Assembly: GCA_015501585.1 (NCBI GenBank)
Contig: JADNRY010000734.1
Location: forward strand, 1-28,958
Source: Rhodocollybia butyracea
Taxonomy: Eukaryota > Basidiomycota > Agaricomycetes > Agaricales > Omphalotaceae
Direction of reading: 5' to 3'
Length of the DNA stretch: 28,958 nt
A model generated the notes under the pieces. The model was not told the origin of the DNA. It worked only from the letters and a program-made list of their open reading frames with translations, and did not search any database. The stretch's first letter is position 1, and each line of letters starts with the position of its first letter. Of this stretch, positions 1 through 9,542 are shown piece after piece. The translations under genes and the position numbers were made by a program.

Positions 1-148
1 TGACTGGTTCCTTCGAGTTCGTCCTCACAAACCGGTCGGGATTCCACCCAGATGTTTCGGTCCAAGGAGGCCGACGACTCGGCGAGATGACCTGAGGAAG
101 ACCCTGCTAATAGTGCTGATACGGCACTATCAGTATACGGGTTATAGG

Positions 149-1545
149 TTAGCTGGACTTTGACGCTGTGAAGGTGGTCGATTCTCGAGGAGAAGCAACG
201 TATATCGAGGGGTCGGTGGGTATGAGCTGAGAGCCATCATTAAAGGCGGTAACTTGCAGAGTGGGGCCTTCGACAACAGGGGAACGATAGGAACCGGGAC
301 TACTTCTCGTCTGGGCCAACATCGTACCGCTGTATTTGCGTTCTTTCTGCCGTCGGACAAACCAGAAAAGAAGAAAAAGAGCTGCGAGTCCGGCTACTCC
401 AGCGACAGTACCGCCTACTATAGCGCCAAATTTTTGTGACTAGATCCAGAAGTCGGAGGGGGAGAGAATGATCCATTGCCACTGGATGAGGAGTTGCTAG
501 GTGTTTGGAAGAACTTGAATTATGGGGATTTGTTGTTATTATAAAATGGTCGATGTTGAGGTACTGGGGTTAGTTGAAGAGTTGTACGAGGTGGCGATTC
601 TGATATTATGCGGTGACGTGGAGAGGTTGGATACGGTGAAAAGAGGGTAGTTATATATATTCGAGTAATTTCCTGTACTGGTTGCTATCATAGTGCCGGG
701 GAGGTCAAAGAACGTGGAGTTCGATCCGTCAAGGGAGTAGAAGGCTGTATTAGCATTGAACTGCGCTGTACCGGCGGCGGCGAATACTATAGAGTATAGT
801 GTTACAGAGGATCCTTGGACAAAAAAAAATGTGTAGGTTTTTATTCCATTTCATGGAGATCAAGACCAAACACACCATTGAATGTAAAATCCATACTTGC
901 CCCGGTCGTGTCTGTGGAGTTGGTTTGTTCATTCGTCCAGGCTCCAGAGATATTAGCATATACGACAGAAGGGTCGCTGTTATAAATCCTGAGTGTCACA
1001 GAGTCAAGGGGGTCGGAGGGTAATGGCTGATACTGGATGCTATCTAGCCACAGCGGCTGGCCTGAGGTACTGGTGGTATTAGTACCCGGAAAGTAAAAAT
1101 TGACGTCCAGCGTATGTTGGCCTATCGTGCCTTCAAGAAGCCCTGCTGAGTCGCATGCGACATAATTGGTAACCTGGGCCGCCCTCTGAGAGAAACTCCA
1201 ATAGCATGTCCATCCACTGAACAGTTCCAGCCATATGCCCCTTCAAGTTTTCCAGCGATCATGGCACGAGCGAAAGTCCCTGTGTAAACCCAATAAGTAA
1301 TTCTAACGAGCACCAGAGGCGAAATATAGACGAAAGGATTGCTCACCATTGAACGTATAGCTAAAAGATGCGTTTACCGCCGTCCCAGTGATGGTCTGGT
1401 TGAAAACGTTTCCCCCCCAGCCTACGTTATTTAAACTCCCAGTTGTGTCTAGGGAAAAGGCACTTGATGGCGAATACCGAATAGTGGGGTCTGTATCATC
1501 CACGACAACTAGTCGAGGAATGGCGGTGTCTGGGATAGCAGTCAT
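149..1545 (-). CDS. Single-pass membrane protein with two extracellular modules (frameshifted as given)
   Basis: Three exons: 1347-1545, 876-1279 and 149-813, with introns of 67 nt (1280-1346) and 62 nt (814-875). The first module starts near residue 11 with RLVVVDDTDPTIRYSPSSAF and ends in SFSYTFNG. A second, related module includes LRIYNSDPSVVYANISGAW and ends in MDFTFNG. Next come an Asn/Ser-rich stretch, a Gly-rich transmembrane helix at about 351-427 (AIVGGTVAGVAGLAALFLLF), basic FVRRQKER and a short cytoplasmic tail ending at TAA. I recognise this layout as a common Agaricomycete family of unknown function; many N-X-S/T sites suggest a glycosylated ectodomain. I chose the ATG at 1545 because an earlier in-frame ATG only adds low-complexity sequence. 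As given, the frame breaks four times, each consistent with one missing base: near 1187-1190, and at the runs 566-569, 504-506 and 431-435. Corrected length is about 422 residues. Confidence 0.8.
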
Positions 1546-1715
1546 TGTATACTGGCCGGGGGTTTGAGACTGGGGAGCTCGAGGGAAGAAGGAGAGGTGA
1601 AAACCGAGTAGCGCATGCTGAGTGCTGGGCGACAGGACACGGACAGGTGACAAACACCATATTCAATGAGACCAATGGTGATTATGATAATCCAGTCGAT
1701 GACTTCCCGTAGCAA

Positions 1716-2062
1716 TTACAGCTGATTAGGAATTTCTAGCATAATTTTCGAAAAACGTTTATTACAAATCTTGTTTACAACCAAACAAGATCACATCAAA
1801 TCTAGTCACGATCTGCGGTCACCTGCGCATTCTCCACCTCTCCTCGTCTTGATATTCGGTCAGAGAGAGTGTATAAATCTTGTCTTTTGCAACAGGATGG
1901 ATGTAGCGATCTTTGCCCATGATGAAAGCTACATTTGAGTATATGTAAAGGTTATGGCGGACAAGCCGCTACAAGCCGTTGTGATCGTTTTATTTGGCTG
2001 TAAACAAGATTTGTAATGAACGTTTTTCGAAAACTATGCTACAAATTCCTAATCAGCTGTAA
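1716..2062. mobile_element. MITE-like element with ~70-bp terminal inverted repeats
   Basis: The left end begins TTACAGCTGATTAGGAATTT. The reverse complement of the right end begins with the same 20 bases, and the match continues for about 70 bp with four mismatches (1716-1785 against 1993-2062). Similarity fades further in. Reading the outermost TA at both ends (1717-1718 and 2060-2061) as the target duplication leaves a 341-bp element starting CAGCTG, compatible with a Tc1/mariner-type non-autonomous element. A TTA/TAA boundary is the alternative. There is no coding frame inside, so it would need a transposase in trans. The left repeat contains its own hairpin (ATCTTGTTT, six bases, AAACAAGAT). 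It lies about 170 bp upstream of the membrane-protein start codon. Superfamily is inferred from structure only. Confidence 0.85.
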
Positions 2063-3415
2063 GTCCGGGAGTCCTTGGACCTTGATACATCATTAGTCCT
2101 TGATCTACCAAAATATATTGAATTTTTGAACATCGTGAAGAAGGTAATGAAATACAATACAAAGGTTCTCCTCCAGTTCAGAAGAATCGGAAAGAATCGG
2201 GCGAGGTGACACTACAATGAATTTTCCATAAAATTTAACATTCGAACCCTTGGCTACCCACCTCACCGTACACACCTAGGGACTTGACGTTGTATATGTT
2301 TGAGGAAACTCAAAAATCAAGCTGAAGAACGCTGCTGCCAATTTGAAGCGACGAGAGCATGGTGTTCAAAATAAAGTACGGGTGTGTTTAGGAAGAGATG
2401 TGAAACAGTGAAAATGACATTTGTAGCAACATTTATTCAACCTTGAACCCTGCAGAAGCACCAGTCAGAGGTACATTCAATATAAATCAGACGAGTCTAG
2501 TGAAAGCCATTTTCGAGAGCTTCAGAACTTACCAGCCAACCGCAGCAGAACAAGTTGGACCAGAGAACCTTCGTGTCCCAGTTGTATTTTGTCTCTGTTT
2601 AGCTATCTCTTCTCCGCCTGATCCTTTCTAGGCACAATACCATTCCTTGCTGGTGAATCTGGAGACAGCAGCCGAGTTAATGAGCATGCATACATTCGAA
2701 TTTCGATAAGCCAAAATGATCCAGGTACAAGGATAGTTGAAGAGCAAAGGTTTGACAAGGGTCGACAGCACGAGCGCGCGGTCTTTCCGGCGAGGAGTTG
2801 CGAGCCAGCACTCAAGACCGAGACATTTTTTTTGGATTGAAGAGGGTATCGTGGAGAACGGATGATTGATGCTGGGATTAGCCATTAGAGTAGCGAGCCT
2901 GAGTTTTAGCTGACTTGGTCGACCTAGACAGAATAAGTCAGACAAAGAGGTTGCGACTTGTAAGGATCCGAGTAACAATGTAGCTAGCTACTCAAGCATA
3001 ACGGACCAAGTTCCAATTTCCTGTTGAGTTCACTGCGTCGATTAAAACTGGCGCCAACCGTAGGACAGATGGGATCGATGATACGATCCTATTTATGCTG
3101 ACTTGATAATAATAAAGAAAATCAGGTCAAAATCACCTACTAGTATGTAATGAAAAGAATATAAGTATCGTAAGTGCACAAGCCAACACCGCGTTGGTTC
3201 TCTGCTATGCAAACAGAGCTGAAGATAAGAAGGATGGTAGAACGTGATCAAGGGTATGGAACTTGGAAATTGCTCGTACGATGTGTACGATGCACTCAAA
3301 AAGACATTATTACAGTCGTCGGACTAGTACAACTCCGACAGCTTGACTGAATATTCACGATGTACTAAGTATGCGAAAATGTTAACTAATGAAACCGAGT
3401 ATAGTATACAAGGCC
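2063..3415. other. Intergenic stretch, no gene recognised
   Basis: Between the MITE and the 3' end of the lipase. Open frames of up to 116 codons exist on the minus strand (for example 2628-2978), but they lack a recognisable motif, splice pattern or composition, and I treat them as chance. A short direct repeat (GAATCGG, twice) lies near 2185-2200. The region probably holds the lipase 3' UTR at its right end. Confidence 0.5.
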
Positions 3416-4713
3416 TCACAGTTTGGATGTAGCCTTCCCCTCCTCCAAAGCAGCACTTGAAATCGGATTCTCCCTTGAATCACCGCTAGTATTGATGTTA
3501 CTAGTACCACCGGCGCCAGCACTAGGGCTGGGTTCCATAGTTGGTTTCGATGAGATATGTCCTAGGACAAAGGATACAATGTCGGAGACGAGTTGCTGAC
3601 GGACGTCTGGGAGCTCGCTTTGTAGTTCGTGATATCCGCCCTGTAGAATCGCCATGTCAAAGTTAGCGTTAATTCTAAAAGCGGAGGAGTCGTCTTACAG
3701 GATATATGATTATCTTCTTGTCGTCTGCATCGATTCGCTCACAAAATTCCTGCGTAGCTTTCACGGAGGTCACTTTGTCTTCATCTCCGTGCATGAAGAG
3801 GACCTTGGGTGTATGCGTTCATTTTCGGACAGGAGTCTAGTAGAACAAGACTTACAGGAAGTTTCTTAGGCCACTGATGACAACCGACGGATAGTAACTT
3901 TTCGCCCTAGAAATAAAGATCAGTGCAAGTTCTTCTGGGGAAGAAGTTGATACACACCTCAGTGAGCATATCTCCGAGTCCTTTTAAGGATCCAGTTGAT
4001 TTGATTAGAGGATCTTGGACGTATGCTTCGTTGAATTCAGGCGAATGGGACAAGTACTGGTCGAAGATATCAGCTTTGAGAATAAGGAACGCGGAAGATA
4101 GATACTAACCTTCGCGTCAACATCAGCGGGAATGAGGGTATACGGTGATACAATCGCGACTTTTCCACCGAACCATCGTAATAGCTTTGCGGCAGGTGTC
4201 GTTTGCCGTATTAAGGGACTAGTGATGATAACTCCTGTTAACGAAGCGACTGTTTCTGCATACTCTGGTTTTGCATATGACTGCTGGGTCACAAAACTCA
4301 GTACCTCTCCTCCACCCTACGATACGAAGTTAACAACTTTTCTGCCATCAAAATCGGTTTCTCACCATTGAATGGCCAAACAAGAACGTGGGTACACCAG
4401 GAACCTCCTTCATCGCAGTCTTGACCGCCCAATCCAAGTCCTGCATCTGGTCTGACCAGCTAGTTTTTCCCCATGAGCTCTTTTTACTACTGTTATCCTT
4501 GTCCAATGCAGTGCGTCCAAACCCGCGCTGATCAAATGTCCATAAGGCAACTTGACGCTCGGAGAGTTTTGGATGAATATGTGAATAACGACCAGTGTGT
4601 TCTGCGAAGCCGTGAAGGAAAACAATCAAGGCGCGAGGAGGGCCAGAAGTAGGAAGATATGTTCGTGTGTAGAACTGTGTCAGTTGAGGCCCTGTAACCC
4701 ATTTCTCAATCAT
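3416..4713 (-). CDS. Monoacylglycerol lipase (serine hydrolase, YJU3-like), intact
   Basis: Hydrolyses monoacylglycerols to glycerol and fatty acid in lipid turnover; in yeast the homologue sits on lipid droplets. Six exons: 4367-4713 with the splice base 4366, then 4110-4316, 3958-4056, 3856-3906, 3699-3803 and 3416-3640, giving 344 residues with no frameshift. Introns are 49-58 nt. The fold is alpha/beta-hydrolase: HGFAEH (residues 34-39) near the oxyanion hole, nucleophile elbow GHSMGG with Ser115 (split by intron 1), HGDEDK with likely catalytic Asp244, and GGYHEL with His274. The ATG at 4713 gives MIEKWVTGPQ, the usual family start; an in-frame ATG at 4818 would add 35 unsupported residues. 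Intron 2 is 4057-4109: ending it at the earlier AG (4074) would break the frame. The C-terminal ~55 residues are a Ser/Gly-rich extension. Confidence 0.93.
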
Positions 4714-5647
4714 TGCAACTTGCCAGTGTAAGAGGAAGAGGCACACCGGGCCGCCGCAAAGTGACGAGTCTCTTCGAAATCTCAGGTACGCGACATCGCC
4801 AAATCCACTGACCTCCATTGAGTCGCTGGAGTTTATATCTAACTACGCCGTTCAAGATGGGAGGTGAGCAGGATACCAGAGTCGAGATACTACTACACTG
4901 AGGATTTCATTTCAAGGAATCTATATTAGTTATATCGAGTTGGAAAGAGCTGCGTGGCGTCTTGTCATCACCGGTATGCGCTCACTGGTGTGCTTTAAGT
5001 ACTCGGATACTTTCAGCGAAAATAACAGATTTTTCGAAGGGACCACGCCGTTTGTTCCTTCCATCAAAACCACAGGCGACATCTGGCCTCATCTGGCGAC
5101 ATCCTACTAACTTCCTACAAGCCATTTCAATTTGCGACCAAGACTCACTAAAGCTCAAATCTATCCCCGTAAACATTCGGATCTTTCTGGCCTGACCGCA
5201 AACGAGGGTTTCGTGGTGGTTTTGCCCTGTTTCGCGGTATATTTCGTAAGTACCAGAGGGTCCAGAGTCTGCTGAATCTTAGCCTATCTTAGCTCGGAAC
5301 GACATGCTGCTGGTTGTCTGGCTCGCTTTGTATGTATACGAATGCTCAGGTAACAATCGTGGATGTTCGGTGTTTTCTGCCAATTTTTTTTTCTCGTTCT
5401 GGGTGGATTTTATGACTTGGGCAACCGTATTTTCGATATCCGATTGAGGAGCGTATGGCTTCGGGACGCCTAGGATCAGATCTACCCTCGAGTCTCGCTA
5501 GCCCAAATTCGATTTTTTTTGCAGATCGATGATAACGTATCCATGGTTAAAAGCAAGTCATAGTCATTTTGAGCTTTCATTCTCGACTCCATTGCAACCT
5601 GCTGGCCAGGCTGCTAACCCTCTACAATTCCATCCGCACTGCTGGTC
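4714..5647. promoter_or_regulatory. Shared upstream region of divergent lipase and phosphatase A genes
   Basis: The lipase and phosphatase A start codons face away from each other across about 930 bp, so both promoters must lie here. I see no clear TATA box or named operator. A T8 tract followed by GCAG at 5514-5524 resembles a 3' splice site and could end a 5' UTR intron of phosphatase A. A short imperfect direct repeat (GGCGACATC, twice) lies near 5085-5105. No coding region is supported. Confidence 0.5.
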
Positions 5648-7250
5648 ATGCTTTTCCTCTCTTCTTTCATTGTCTCCTCCTTTCTCTTGGTTGCTTCGGT
5701 CCAATCAAGGGCCAAAATCCTAGCGGCACAACTCCTAAACATAGTGATACTTCGACTGTACCTCATGATCATGATGTGGCGCAACTTCAAAGCCTTTGGG
5801 CTCAGTTTTGCTCCGTATACTCCTGTGGATGAAACCTATGCGGTACCGTCTGGCTGCACAATCCACCAGGTGCGTACAGTTCTTCCAATGTTATCAATGT
5901 TGATGGCTCACGATGTTTTCAGGTCAATCTTGTACGTACTTGTTTGCTTACCTTGACCACGGTTCATCACAAAGACACTTTACTTTAGCTTCAGCGTCAT
6001 GGTTCAAGGTATCCGACAAAGAGTCAGAATAAGTTGATTAAGAATGCCGTGGAAAATTTCGTGGAAAAAGTCAAGAAGCTTGTCGATGGGGGAAGATCAC
6101 CGATCCCGAACTTCTCAAATTCCTTACCTCCCTGTCTGGCTACAAATATACGATCACCTCCGAGCAGGAGGAGCAACTCACTGAACTTGGCAAGATGGAG
6201 TCAGCAAAATTTCCCCTTTCACCCGACCATACTAATCTGGTCTTTAGGTTGCTCGAGTCAGGCAAGCTGCAGTACTTGCGATACAAGCATTTAATTACCG
6301 ACGGAAAGAGTGTATCAATGAGCTCCTCGAACGCCCAGCGGGTTCAAGAATCGGCGGCGGAATGGATTAAAGGTACATAATATGCCGGGAACTCACTCTT
6401 TAAACTTATTCTTTTTCTTAGGCTTCGGTGTCAGCGGTATAGCACCTCCCACCATAATCGAACAAGAGGTGCACACTATTTTTAGCTTTCCTTTGTCAAC
6501 CCTGATGTCGAGTCCAGCATGAGAAGGCGGCTTCTACCGTAGTTAGGAATGACTACATGAAGCCTTGGAAGAAAATATACCTCCCTCGGATCAGTGAAAG
6601 TCTTAAGAAAACCCTCCAGGTTGAACTCACAAACGATGATGTGCTCGGTCTCATTATGATGTGCCCTTTTGAGACTAGCATACTGCGCAAAGATAAGACC
6701 TCGTCCACAGCTCTCAGCCCATTCTGCAAGATTTTCAGCATGGACCAGTTCAAGGACTTTGCGTGGCAGGGTGTACTTGACAAGTACTACAGGGGCACGT
6801 GAGTAGCTAGCTAGCACGACGTTGATTCTTTTCATTAAACGCCCTCTCAGATCTAAGACTATATCAAGGAATGGACTTTCACCCACCGGGTACACCAAGG
6901 ACCTCTACAGTCGTCTCATAGAGTCCAAGGAGTCGTCTCCCAAGTTTTACGCTCTTTTCTCCCATGACAACGAAATGGCGGGCATTTTCCATGTGCTTGG
7001 ACTGTTTCTCCAGGATAAAGTTCCTAGTCCCAAGGCGCGGGACAACTTGGTGACTTACAAAACGTCCGAAGTTGTGCCGTTTGCTGCACGGCTGTTAATC
7101 GAGCGGATGACCTGTAAACATTCTGGGAGCCTGGAGTTTGTGCGCGTATTAGTGAATAATGCTGTGCAACCATTGAAGTGGTGTCACGGAGTGAAGAATG
7201 GGTTGTGCGAAGTCAAAGAGTTTATCAAGGGTCCACTGCATAAAGCATAA
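5648..7250 (+). CDS. Secreted histidine acid phosphatase A (phytase-like), three 1-nt disruptions
   Basis: Histidine acid phosphatases release phosphate from organic esters outside the cell. Seven exons: 5648-5869, 5923-5931, 5989-6199, 6248-6372, 6422-6468, 6518-6798 and 6851-7250. The first 20 residues are a signal peptide (MLFLSSFIVSSFLLVASVQS). RHGSRYP, with the nucleophile His, is at the start of exon 3. QRVQESA matches the family's conserved substrate-pocket region. FSHDNEM in exon 7 is the HD motif supplying the proton donor. Exon 2 is a 9-nt microexon. The frame is broken at A4 5714-5717 (one base short), T4 5806-5809 (one extra) and G5 6088-6092 (one short). The first two cancel, leaving exon 1 open but with about 31 garbled residues. 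Corrected length is about 431. The paralogue at 14782-16366 shares every intron position and is intact. Confidence 0.85.
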
Positions 7251-7688
7251 CGAATAAGTAATGTTTGTGAGGCACTGGTGACCCCTTTGTTTTACAGTAT
7301 CGGTCTCTTTTCTATTCTAGTGGATTGGTAGTAGCTGGTCCGCTAATTCTATCAAGTGCCCATTTTCCAACCAAACACCGACTATTGTCATTGATATCTT
7401 TGAAAATTCTGGCATGAAAGTAACCGGATTGCCTACGCAATGATTGACAAGCCAACTTCACGTTTCGAGACGGCCCTTCTCGCTTGATTCTTTCAGTTAG
7501 ATAACCTCACTCGCTGTCCCGACTCTTGCTCGATCATTACAAGTTGATGGTGTTGCTTGGTGCGTATCGCGTCCCGCAAACAGCATGCACTAAGTATGTC
7601 TTCATTCTTGAGATCTGTCGCTGGAACTATTGGCCGACTCGCCACATTCGAACTCAATAACTTATTCTTCTTCTCATGAACTGTACAG
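7251..7688. other. Intergenic stretch downstream of phosphatase A
   Basis: Contains the phosphatase A 3' UTR and no supported gene. A short plus-strand run near 7618-7660 reads RSVAGTIGRLATFE. This faintly resembles the V-ATPase subunit a segment whose better copy lies just downstream, but it is too short to call. Confidence 0.45.
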
Positions 7689-7919
7689 GCACAGCAAACT
7701 GATATCAGAACGTCATTCGATGAGTACTCGTTCGGTGCTGTGGGCCAGTTGATTTGGAATGAAGATGCATTCGAAAGGCTTCTAGATCTTGTTTCTCATC
7801 CGTCTTTCAGACTCATTGCTGGTATTACTGACAGAACTCGAGTGCTCACATTTGAACATGCCTTCTGGCGTGTATTGCGTGGTAACTTGTTATACATGAA
7901 GCACACCGACATTGTAGAA
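7689..7919 (+). pseudogene. VPH1: V-ATPase V0 subunit a relic, distal N-terminal-domain exons
   Basis: Two exon-like pieces. The first (7689-about 7731), right after a CTGTACAG acceptor, reads AQQTDIRTSFDEYS. The second (7812-7919), after TCTTTCAG, reads LIAGITDRTRVLTFEHAFWR and continues VLRGNLLYMKHTDIVE. In intact subunit a this is the conserved block around residues 140-220 of the cytosolic N-terminal domain (family pattern GFVAGTI..R.PTFER..WRVLRGN.Y..HTDI), with an extra Leu here. Homology stops abruptly at 7919, and no membrane domain follows. The segment belongs after the relic at 9101-9542 but lies upstream of it on the same strand, so the order is scrambled. It has no stop, but it cannot encode a working subunit. 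Family assignment comes from recalled motif patterns. Confidence 0.65.
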
Positions 7920-9100
7920 TACCACCGTCAACACCATAGCGCACATTCCAATGAAAACGTCTGTTGTCCTCGGTGGGGTCGGTACTATGGAACGAGGATT
8001 CTTCAATCTCACCCTCGCAGTAGCCTTCTCCCCTCATCCGTTGTACCAGTGCGCTTATTGTCGATAATAATAAATGGGTTGATTTCCTCGTATGGCCTAG
8101 CCTATGGTGTTCCATTCGTCGCATTTCTTGAGTTGCTCTACCTCAAGCGATTCAAGGAACAGGTTTACAGCATCGTCTACCCAGGATGGATCTTTACCCA
8201 CTCCTACCAGTTTGCAAGCTTTTGGCAACCTCTGTGAAGCTTTGCTTTCCGGCACGGATGCTGTGGATTTAGATAGGGACACCAACCCTGGTAACGTACG
8301 ATCCAAAACTTCAAGAATGGGAAGAGCTCCGATTTCCTCTTCTGTGAATCCACACACCGCTGACGTTAGTCGAATGGGATGTACGTCGCCCCGCCCCGCC
8401 CAAGGCTCCCCTTCGAGAGGACTCAGAAGAGACGGTAGTGTCATGCTAAGAACCGTGCGCTCCTAAGATATTAAACTCCTCTGCCAGTCCGGTCTGAGGT
8501 GACTTGCGGGCAGCGGCGCAGTCAGCCAAAGAGTTAAGGAGGCGGAAGCTTGAGCTTGAGAGCTTGAGCGCTGAGCACCAGAATCTTTCCGTTAGGACTC
8601 CTTTACTTAGTGACCCCAACTGGCAACCGTAGGAACTGATACCAGCGCTAATTACATCATCGATTATCTCAATCGTCATCACCATTGAATCTAGTCGAAC
8701 CGAAACCGTGAAACGAGTTTCCACAGTCAAGTCTATTAGATTTTTCCAGCGCACTGTGTAGAGCACGGTCCACTTTGCTTCCAATACCCTGGGCGGGGTT
8801 GACAGCCACAGCTTAACTGCACAAAACTAGAGCGTGGTTTGTCTCCGCCTCTGTTCACGATTTCTGCCACTCACAACGAAACACCATCTAGAATCTTACG
8901 TCCTCTGCCACTCTGACTCTACCGATAGTCTGGCCAAAACAATTGACTTTATACTTTCAGTCTTTATCCATTAGCGTTCTAATCCCCCTTATTGATTGTC
9001 GATCTATGTTTGACGACTATCCCGCGCCAAGCCTTCTTCGTAAGGTGCTCGCAAACTTTCCAATCTCATTTACTCATCTTCATATTCAGGCTTGGAGCAG
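7920..9100. other. Stretch between the two V-ATPase relics, unassigned
   Basis: Two minus-strand open frames lie end to end, 8446-8784 (112 codons) and 8097-8444 (115 codons), in different frames with no splice signals that join them convincingly. The downstream one includes CGFTEEEIGALPILEVLDRT and ends LEVEQLKKCDEWNTIG, which looks protein-like, but I recognise no family. A GCTTGA-type direct repeat occurs at about 8547-8577. These may be remains of another broken gene, or chance. Confidence 0.3.
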
Positions 9101-9542
9101 ATGGGCTTGGTGCAAGTGAGTCAACTCTTCGTACCGACAGAAGTTACTCATGATATAGTGGCTTAACTTGGTGAATGAGGGAATATCCAGTTTAAAGATG
9201 TACGTCTCTGATATAGCTTGAATTATGGCACACAACTCACTATTTTTTGTTCAGCTAAACCCCAATGTTAGCCCTTTCCAGCGTTATCTCATCGGTGAAA
9301 TGAGTCGCCGCGTACGGTTTTTACTAGAATCCAGCAAGCACCGGATGTTGTCCCTATTCGTCCGTCCTCTGTCAGATTTGGCACCTATCAGTACAACTGG
9401 CCCTCGTGCCGCGCAAAATATGGATAAGCTGGATGTCACTCTCGCTGCACATGAACGACGTCTCACACAAATGAGTGAAAGTTACCAGGAACTGAGCGAG
9501 AAAGATTTGATCGAAGCTCGTCATGCTTTGCGCGAGACCGCT
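9101..9542 (+). pseudogene. VPH1: V-ATPase V0 subunit a relic, N-terminus, with stops and deletions
   Basis: Subunit a forms the proton half-channel of the vacuolar ATPase. The ATG at 9101 starts MGLVQ, then after three extra codons LFVPTEVTHDIVA. In-frame TAA (9164-9166) and TGA (9176-9178) fall within the conserved ELG.LG.VQFKDLN region. A normal-looking 54-nt intron (9200-9253) precedes LNPNVSPFQRYLIGE. About six residues (family I-R-R-x-D-E) are missing before MSRRVRF. Then come GPRAAQNMDKLDVTLAAHER, RLTQMSESYQELSE, a further small gap, and LIEARHALRETA. Homology ends exactly at a GTATGT donor at 9543. A copy truncated at an exon border with intact intron sequence points to DNA-level duplication rather than a retrocopy. 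The functional gene must be elsewhere. Confidence 0.85.

Noticed and set aside
1693..1711. 19-mer CAGTCgATGACTTCCCGTA repeated with one mismatch at 16521-16539
   Set aside because: Flanks share nothing. By a rough count a near-match of this length among all pairs in the window has a probability of about 0.2, so it is not good evidence of duplication.
2235..2265. tRNA B-box-like GGTTCGAATG on the minus strand (a similar AGTTCGAATG lies near 26945)
   Set aside because: No acceptor stem, A box or cloverleaf can be drawn at either site.
2628..2978. 116-codon minus-strand frame
   Set aside because: No motif, no splice context and no family resemblance; its length is within chance for this much sequence.
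4074..4109. 36-nt intron with acceptor AAAG in the lipase gene
   Set aside because: It would put the downstream exon out of frame. Using CAG at 4057 gives a normal 53-nt phase-0 intron and joins PADVDAK to YLSHSPEF as in homologues.
5648..5922. Programmed ribosomal frameshifting as the cause of the phosphatase A breaks
   Set aside because: Shifts occur in both directions, at ordinary short runs, several per gene and in unrelated genes. The intact paralogue needs none.
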